From the NCBI GenBank assembly GCA_964447605.1, contig CAYUTA010000005.1:18474-82473 (forward strand): DNA of 64,000 nucleotides. Direction: 5' to 3'. The notes beneath the pieces were generated by a model, which was not told the DNA's origin, searched no databases, and saw only the letters and a list, made by a program, of their open reading frames with translations. Each line of letters opens with the position of its first letter. The stretch's first letter is position 1. Shown piece by piece: positions 59,399 to 64,000 of the stretch. This stretch comes from CAYUTA01 sp964447605 (lineage in GTDB: Bacteria; Bacillota; Clostridia; Christensenellales; CAG-138). Made by a program: the position numbers and the translations under genes.

Positions 59399-60397
59399 TT
59401 ATTTTTCCGCTTCGGTGATGGCGACCGCAACGGCGACCGTCGCGCCGACCATGGGGTTGTTGCCCATGCCGATGAGGCCCATCATCTCCACATGCGCAGG
59501 AACGCTCGAAGAGCCGGCAAACTGCGCGTCGGAGTGCATGCGGCCCATGGTATCCGTCAGGCCGTAGGAAGCCGGACCGGCCGCCATGTTATCCGGGTGC
59601 AGGGTACGGCCCGTACCGCCGCCGCTTGCAACGGAGAAATAGTTTTTCCCGTTTTCCCCGCACCACTTTTTATACGTGCCGGCGACCGGATGCTGGAAGC
59701 GCGTCGGGTTGGTGGAGTTGCCGGTTATGGAAACGTCCACCTTCTCATGGCGCATAATGGCCACGCCTTCGTTGACGTCGTCCGCACCGTAGCAGCGCAC
59801 CTTGGCGCGCTCGCCGTCGGAAAACGCCTTGGTGGACACGATGTTGAGCTTGCCGGTCTTGTAATCGTAATCCGTCTCCACAAACGTGAAGCCGTTAATG
59901 CGGGAAATGATGTACGCCGCGTCCTTGCCAAGCCCGTTTAAAATGACCTGGAGCGGCTTGGACCGCACCTTATTGGCCGTGCGCGCGATGCCGATCGCGC
60001 CCTCCGCCGCGGCAAAGCTCTCATGTCCCGCCAGGAACGCAAAGCAACCCGTTTCCTCGCGCAGAAGCATGGCGCCGAGGTTTCCGTGCCCACGTCCAAC
60101 ATTGCGCTGGTCGGCGACGGAGCCGGGAATACAGAACGCCTGCAAACCAACGCCGATGGTTTCCGCGGCGTCCGCAGCGGATTTTACGCGCGTTTTCAGC
60201 GCAATCGCCGCGCCCACGGTATAGGCCCAGCATGCGTTATCAAAAGCGATCGGCTGAATGCCGCGCACGATGTCCGCCGCGTCTACTCCATGATCGTCAC
60301 AAATCTTTTTTGCTTCTTCGAGACCTTCGATGCCATACTCCTTGAGGACGGCGTTGATTTTGTCGATTCTTCTTTCGTAACCTTCAAACGTAATCAT
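59399..60397 (-). CDS. GGGtGRT family protein
   Basis: The 332-aa protein has the eponymous motif SGGGTGRTLHPDNMAAG (about 268-284), the N-terminal ITFEGYERRIDKINAVLKEY, and Gly-rich loops GRGHGNLGAMLL and GTARTANKVRS-like segments. It is found mainly in anaerobic Firmicutes beside an IscU/NifU-like protein, as here (10-nt gap), so a role in Fe-S or sulfur handling is inferred. Its biochemical function is not established to my knowledge. The gene has a good ribosome-binding site. Confidence 0.88.
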   Translation of the reverse strand: MITFEGYERRIDKINAVLKEYGIEGLEEAKKICDDHGVDAADIVRGIQPIAFDNACWAYTVGAAIALKTRVKSAADAAETIGVGLQAFCIPGSVADQRNVGRGHGNLGAMLLREETGCFAFLAGHESFAAAEGAIGIARTANKVRSKPLQVILNGLGKDAAYIISRINGFTFVETDYDYKTGKLNIVSTKAFSDGERAKVRCYGADDVNEGVAIMRHEKVDVSITGNSTNPTRFQHPVAGTYKKWCGENGKNYFSVASGGGTGRTLHPDNMAAGPASYGLTDTMGRMHSDAQFAGSSSVPAHVEMMGLIGMGNNPMVGATVAVAVAITEAEK

Positions 60398-60407
60398 AGC
60401 TGCCTCC

Positions 60408-61100
60408 TTATTGCTTGCGCGGGTCGATCACCGTGGCGGCCTGGTCGAAGCGGCCGTAGGTGCCGATATTCTTTTCATACGCTTCCTTGGGGTCCATCCC
60501 TTTTTTAATTGCGTCCATCATCTTGCCAAGGCTCACGAACTGATAGCCGATGATCTCGCCGCCCTCGTCAAGGCCCGCCTTGAGCACATAGCCCTCCGCC
60601 ATTTCAAGATAGCGCGGCCCTTTGACCTTGGTTCCATACATGGTGCCGATCTGCGAGCGCAGGCCCTTGCCCAGATCCTCCAGCCCCGCGCCAACGGGCA
60701 GCCCATCGTCGGAAAACGCGCTTTGGGTACGGCCATAGACAATCTGCAAAAACAGCTCGCGCATCGCCGTATTGATGGCGTCGCAAACAAGGTCGCTGTT
60801 GAGCGCCTCAAGAATGGTCTTGCCCGGCAGAATCTCCGCGGCCATCGCAGCCGAGTGCGTCATGCCGCTGCAGCCGAGCGTTTCGATGAGCGCCTCCTCG
60901 ATTACGCCGTTTTTGACGTTGAGCGTCAGCTTGCAGGCGCCCTGCTGCGGCGCGCACCAGCCAACGCCATGCGTTAAGCCGCTGATATCGCCAATCTGCC
61001 TGGCCTTAATCCATTTGCCCTCCTCGGGGATCGGAGCGGGATCATGCGCCGCGCCCTTGCGCACGCATACCATTTCGTCCACGTCTCTGGAATACTGCAT
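60408..61100 (-). CDS. IscU/NifU-N-like iron-sulfur scaffold protein
   Basis: The 230-aa protein is longer than IscU (about 130 aa). It keeps cysteines at positions that suggest a scaffold: HGVGWCAPQQGACKL, ETLGCSGMTHSAAM and LVCDAIN. The C-terminal 100 residues (from about 130) are specific to the GGGtGRT-linked form. The start ATG 61100 has AGGAGG upstream; the longer frame to 61193 has no homology. It is the first gene of the pair with GGGtGRT and has its own promoter inside the terminator of the IclR gene. Confidence 0.85.
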   Translation of the reverse strand: MQYSRDVDEMVCVRKGAAHDPAPIPEEGKWIKARQIGDISGLTHGVGWCAPQQGACKLTLNVKNGVIEEALIETLGCSGMTHSAAMAAEILPGKTILEALNSDLVCDAINTAMRELFLQIVYGRTQSAFSDDGLPVGAGLEDLGKGLRSQIGTMYGTKVKGPRYLEMAEGYVLKAGLDEGGEIIGYQFVSLGKMMDAIKKGMDPKEAYEKNIGTYGRFDQAATVIDPRKQ

Positions 61101-61150
61101 TGATGGAACTCCTCCTTTGTTAATAACGCATGCCAAATTTACACAAATAC

Positions 61151-61179
61151 AGTATAGCATTGAAAAGCCCGCCTTGCAA
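61151..61179 (-). promoter_or_regulatory. promoter of the IscU-like/GGGtGRT operon
   Basis: On the minus strand TTGCAA (61174-61179), 17 nt, TATACT (61151-61156). The -35 lies inside the terminator hairpin 61168-61185. Confidence 0.6.
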
Positions 61180-61185
61180 GGCGGG
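61162..61185 (-). terminator. terminator downstream of the IclR gene
   Basis: A perfectly palindromic 18-mer (61168-61185; CCCGCCT/AGGCGGG, TGCA loop), followed on the minus strand by CTTTTC. It lies 170 nt after the IclR stop and overlaps the next promoter. Confidence 0.65.
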
Positions 61186-61355
61186 ACGGGCAATTGTTCC
61201 TATACGCTTTCACATATGGCGCAGGCGCGGGCCTGGCATGGAACCGCGCCGATTTCTTCCATCGCCCTCCGGACGTCCCCTTGCGCCCCGCGCTGCATCC
61301 TTAATATTCCGGCAATCAAAGCCTGACCGGGCGCAAGCGCCGTATTTTCCGTGAT

Positions 61356-62141
61356 TTAACGCGCCGGACGGCCGCGGTAACCGAGCGCAAAGGAGATTTC
61401 GTGCGCCGCGTCGAGCACAAGCTGCTTTGCCCGTATAAACTCCGAAGAACCCGCCGCGTGGAACATGCTGACGACCGACAGGGAATAGGCCGGGTCGCCG
61501 TATACGTTATAAATCGGCGCCGCAATGGAATGCAGCCCGACATGGAACTCGCTGTTGTCGATTGCATAGCCCTGCTCACGAATGGCGGCCATCTCCCGTT
61601 CAAACGCCTCGTAGGTATGGATGGTATTGGGCGTATAGACGCGCATGCCATGCTCCTTGAGAATATATTTCACTTGAGACGGCGGCAGGAACGCGAGCAG
61701 CACCTTTCCCTGTACGGTGCAGTGCACGGGGAGTTTTGCGCCGGTCTTGGAAACCACATGAAAGGCGCTTGTCGATTCAAGAAAGCTCATAATCATCACC
61801 TCGCCGCGGTTGAGCAGCGCAAGGCAGACCGATTCGTTGAGCTCGTTTGAAATGCTCTGCATATAGGGCTTGGCAATGGCCGACACATCCCATGAGTTGC
61901 TGATGGTACAACCGATCTCAAACAGGCGGAGTCCCGGACGGTAATGTCCGTCTGTGCGGGATTGCTCGACAAGGTCGTGGCTGCGCAAGGTCGACAGCAG
62001 CCGGTGAATGGTGCTCTTTGCAAATCCGGTGCGCTGCGCAAGCTCATGCAGCGAGAGCGGCTGGTTGGCGGCAACCAGCGTATCGATCAGCCGAATGGCT
62101 TTTTCAAGGGATTTGACCTGTTCTGCGGATTCCATCGGCAT
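61356..62141 (-). CDS. IclR-family transcriptional regulator
   Basis: The 261-aa protein has an N-terminal winged helix-turn-helix (about 10-70, LHELAQRTGFAKSTIHRLLS) and a C-terminal IclR effector domain (80-255). The latter has PYMQSISNELNESVCLALLN, KLPVHCTVQGKVLLAFLPPS and a late GYAIDNSEFHVGLHSIAAPI. It lies downstream of, and in the same direction as, a cytosine-deaminase-like gene, which it probably controls. The effector is unknown. Confidence 0.92.
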   Translation of the reverse strand: MPMESAEQVKSLEKAIRLIDTLVAANQPLSLHELAQRTGFAKSTIHRLLSTLRSHDLVEQSRTDGHYRPGLRLFEIGCTISNSWDVSAIAKPYMQSISNELNESVCLALLNRGEVMIMSFLESTSAFHVVSKTGAKLPVHCTVQGKVLLAFLPPSQVKYILKEHGMRVYTPNTIHTYEAFEREMAAIREQGYAIDNSEFHVGLHSIAAPIYNVYGDPAYSLSVVSMFHAAGSSEFIRAKQLVLDAAHEISFALGYRGRPAR

Positions 62142-62468
62142 GTTAAAGCCCTCCTTCCCATGTTTGCACAGCCACCCTGTGTCCCCTCTTCCGGGGCGCA
62201 GGGCTTTCGTGCGTCAAAAAAATTACAGCGGTTTTCTACGTCGGGCCCGCAGCAAAAAAAATCCGGAAAACCAAATACGCCTGTTAAAAACAGCGGCATA
62301 TGCGCCGTTTTTCGACGCTCTACAGGCAGCAAAGGCCACGGTTCTCCAGGGGTACGGCCGCATGCAAAGCCCGCGCCGAGGCGGTTTCCGTTCAACAATT
62401 CAATTATTGACGGCCTGCCGCCTGACGGCCGCCCGGCGCGGGCAAATCGCCGCCGTGTGGGAAAAGGA
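62142..62468 (-). other. 327-nt intergenic region between the amidohydrolase and iclR-type gene
   Basis: Holds the motif copy at 62349-62368, several T- and A-runs (for example near 62215-62225 and 62252-62262) and small inverted repeats (CAACAATT/AATTATTG near 62392-62408). It most likely contains the end of the amidohydrolase transcript and the promoter/operator of the IclR gene, which I cannot place. No gene is supported. Confidence 0.45.
62349..62368 (-). repeat. intergenic motif GGGG-N9-ATGCAAA
   Basis: GGGG at 62349-62352 and ATGCAAA at 62362-62368, 100 nt past the amidohydrolase stop. The neighbouring CGGCCGC and GCCCGCGCC align with the copy at 55900. Confidence 0.35.
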
Positions 62469-63710
62469 TTAAAGCAGCGTCGCTTTGCGCTCGAACGCCG
62501 CGATAACCCTGCCCGCCTTAATGATATAGGGTCGGCCGGCGCGCGTACGCAGCGCCTCCTGCACATTCGGCGCGTCAATCAGGTTCAGGTCCGCCGGGTT
62601 TCCAACCTTGACGCCGTACTTGCCGTCCGGATCGAAAATCCGTGCGGAATTCTTTGTCAGCATATCGAACATGACCCTGGCGGCCTCCGGCGTGTTGTAC
62701 TGCGCCGTGTACGCGCCAACAAGGCCGTAATCAAGGGGATCGCCCGTTCCGTAAAGATGGAACCCGTCACAGATGGTATCCTGCGCGGTGGCAACGTTGA
62801 TGCCCATGTCCACCATCTCGCGGATACGCGTCACGCCGCGGGTGCGGGGTTCCTGATCGATTCCCATAATGGCCAGTACCTGCGTGTTGGTGCAGATGTT
62901 CACGTCCGCAGCCTTCAGCATCTTCATCACCTTTATGGCGTGCGACTGATTCTGGTAGGTAATCGACGTGCAGTGTCCGCCGGTTACACGCCCGCCCCAA
63001 CCCTTTTGCAGGGTCTTCCATGCGGTATACTCCAGCGACCGGTCAAACATATCCTTGGACTGATCGATGTGCATATCGATGAGACAGCCATACTTTTCCG
63101 CAATTTCAAACACCAGATCCACATGCTTGATTTTAAGGTCGTCCAGCCACTCGGCAGCAGGCATGCCGCCCGCGATATCCGCGCCCATCGACATGGCGTC
63201 CCACATGAGTTTCTCCGTACCCTCGTTGCAATATACGCCCTCCTGCGGGAAGGCGACGACCTGCAGATCGCAGATATCCCTGGTGGCCTCCTTTGCCTCC
63301 AGCACGCCCTGAAGCGCCACAAGCTTCGGATCAAGGTTGCTGATGTCCACATTGGTGCGCAGTTTGGTCGTTCCGAACATGACGCACTCGCGGATGGCGC
63401 GGGTCGCGCGCTCCCGCACGTCCTCCACCGTATAGTTTCGGATGCTGTCGTGCATGATGCGGATGGAATCCTCCAGCGTCTCCGTGCTGTCCCGGCGACC
63501 CCGGAGCGCGGTATATGCCTTGTCAAAATGCATGTGCGTGTTGACAAAGGTCGGCGCGGCCATCATGCCCCGCGCGTCGATGACCTTGCAGCCGGCTATG
63601 TCCGACGCGTCGATGTTCGGCGCGATCTCCTTATATTTACCGTCGTCTCCAATGAGAATATCCTCCTGCTGCGTGTGCTCTAAAATGTTTGCGTTCTTGA
63701 TGAGTAACAT
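62469..63710 (-). CDS. cytosine deaminase-like amidohydrolase
   Basis: The 413-aa metal-dependent hydrolase has the ligand motif NTHMHFDKAY, a later GHCTSITYQ and MHIDQ, the Asp in TAQDTICDGFHL, and the C-terminal sandwich GNPADLNLIDAPNVQEALR. These are of the CodA/N-isopropylammelide class, which deaminates cytosine or other ring amines. It has an AGGAAAGGG-type SD and an upstream promoter. The IclR gene downstream suggests induction by a substrate. The exact base is not predictable. Confidence 0.85.
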   Translation of the reverse strand: MLLIKNANILEHTQQEDILIGDDGKYKEIAPNIDASDIAGCKVIDARGMMAAPTFVNTHMHFDKAYTALRGRRDSTETLEDSIRIMHDSIRNYTVEDVRERATRAIRECVMFGTTKLRTNVDISNLDPKLVALQGVLEAKEATRDICDLQVVAFPQEGVYCNEGTEKLMWDAMSMGADIAGGMPAAEWLDDLKIKHVDLVFEIAEKYGCLIDMHIDQSKDMFDRSLEYTAWKTLQKGWGGRVTGGHCTSITYQNQSHAIKVMKMLKAADVNICTNTQVLAIMGIDQEPRTRGVTRIREMVDMGINVATAQDTICDGFHLYGTGDPLDYGLVGAYTAQYNTPEAARVMFDMLTKNSARIFDPDGKYGVKVGNPADLNLIDAPNVQEALRTRAGRPYIIKAGRVIAAFERKATLL

Positions 63711-63886
63711 AATCCAACAATCCCTTTCCTAAATGTTCTTTATCGAAATTCCAGGATTTAAAGCCTTTTATCGTTCAGTATACTATTTTTAAAAGTTTCG
63801 GCAAGTCCGTCCGTTTCACAATTCGGAAAGCTGTGTTTGAATGGCGGAACGCGCGGGTGCCGCCCCGCCGATTTACTAGATCCTGT
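63711..63886 (-). other. promoter region of the amidohydrolase
   Basis: 176 nt without a gene. It holds the amidohydrolase promoter at 63777-63804 and, from about 63805 on, an undescribed stretch up to the transposase remnant. Confidence 0.4.
63777..63804 (-). promoter_or_regulatory. promoter of the cytosine deaminase-like gene
   Basis: On the minus strand TTGCCG (63799-63804), 16 nt, TATACT (63777-63782), about 70 nt before the start codon. Confidence 0.55.
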
Positions 63887-64000
63887 TCACGCTAAAACGG
63901 CATCAATGCACATAGCAAAATAAATGAATCCGCAAAATAGTACATCTAGTTTATCATACCGGGTAAAAATCTTGCGAAAGCGCTTTAACCTCAAGAAATA
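63887..64000 (-). mobile_element. transposase C-terminus (IS5-like), cut by the window edge
   Basis: The minus strand from 64000 is open for 37 codons to a TGA at 63887-63889. The residues RFRKIFTRYDKLDVLFCGF, ending in a hydrophobic tail, are the typical C-terminus of IS5-superfamily DDE transposases (R-x-x-x-R-Y/F-D-K-L-D). The rest lies beyond the window, so whether the element is intact cannot be judged. The inverted repeat is not identified. Confidence 0.65.

Noticed and set aside
1..64000. CRISPR arrays, tRNA or rRNA genes, prophage or plasmid genes
   Set aside because: No regularly spaced repeats, T-loop-type sequences or phage structural genes were found on reading the window.

Overview
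The window comes from a GC-rich, endospore-forming, anaerobic Firmicute of the class Clostridia. The evidence is a complete sporulation block (spoIIE, spoIIGA, sigE, sigG, yqfC, yqfD), a large Firmicute-type SRP RNA, a V-type (Na+-type) ATPase operon, LL-diaminopimelate aminotransferase, a PPi-type phosphofructokinase, a GGGtGRT protein and oxygen-sensitive-type L-serine dehydratase subunits. I cannot name the genus. Most genes are chromosomal housekeeping genes on the minus strand in tight operons with 1-11 nt overlaps. I see no tRNA, rRNA or CRISPR array, and the only mobile-element trace is a transposase C-terminus at the right edge.

Layout. 1-744: end of an O-antigen-ligase-like membrane protein (+). 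0.9-3.1 kb (-): rsmD, coaD and a DivIVA-like protein. 3.3-6.7 kb (-): recO, an L,D-transpeptidase lipoprotein and an M23 peptidase. 6.7-13.3 kb (-): yqfC, yqfD, phoH, the 7TM-HD gene pgpH, ybeY, cdd, era and a tiny TTG-started yqzL. 13.4-18.1 kb: sigG (+) faces spoIIE-spoIIGA-sigE (-), an unusual arrangement. 18.4-25.5 kb (+): dapL, tmk, a PPi-type pfk, a MerR/TipAS regulator with its operator, and metN-metI-metQ. 25.6-27.9 kb (-): sdaAB-sdaAA and the SRP RNA. 27.9-37.3 kb (-): V-ATPase genes in the order G/H-I-K-E-C-F-A-B-D, then a QueG-like Fe-S protein. 37.3-42.5 kb (-): DUF1385, prmC, prfA, ywlC, rpiB, upp. 42.6-43.5 kb (-): a thioesterase and a C_GCAxxG_C_C protein. 43.8-46.4 kb (+): glycosyltransferase plus polysaccharide deacetylase, then a DUF2179 membrane protein. 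46.7-48.9 kb (-): a DUF1538 membrane protein with a tandem PII-like partner. 49.1-52.0 kb (+): a zinc-ribbon membrane protein, then D-aminoacylase plus a PfkB-type kinase. 52.0-57.3 kb (-): capA, glgP and an NlpC/P60 hydrolase. 57.5-61.1 kb (-): an IscU-like protein, GGGtGRT, an ECF S-component fused to a transketolase-C-like domain, and a cysteine synthase. 61.4-63.7 kb (-): an IclR regulator and a cytosine-deaminase-like amidohydrolase.

The genes fit a fermentative, energy-limited, probably Na+-using anaerobe. The ATPase ring carries the full Na+-site signature and glycolysis appears to use PPi. The least understood modules are the DUF1538/PII pair, the GGGtGRT/IscU-like pair next to the ECF fusion and cysteine synthase, and a short recurring intergenic motif (GGGG, 9-11 nt, ATGCAAA on the + strand) found downstream of six minus-strand transcription units.
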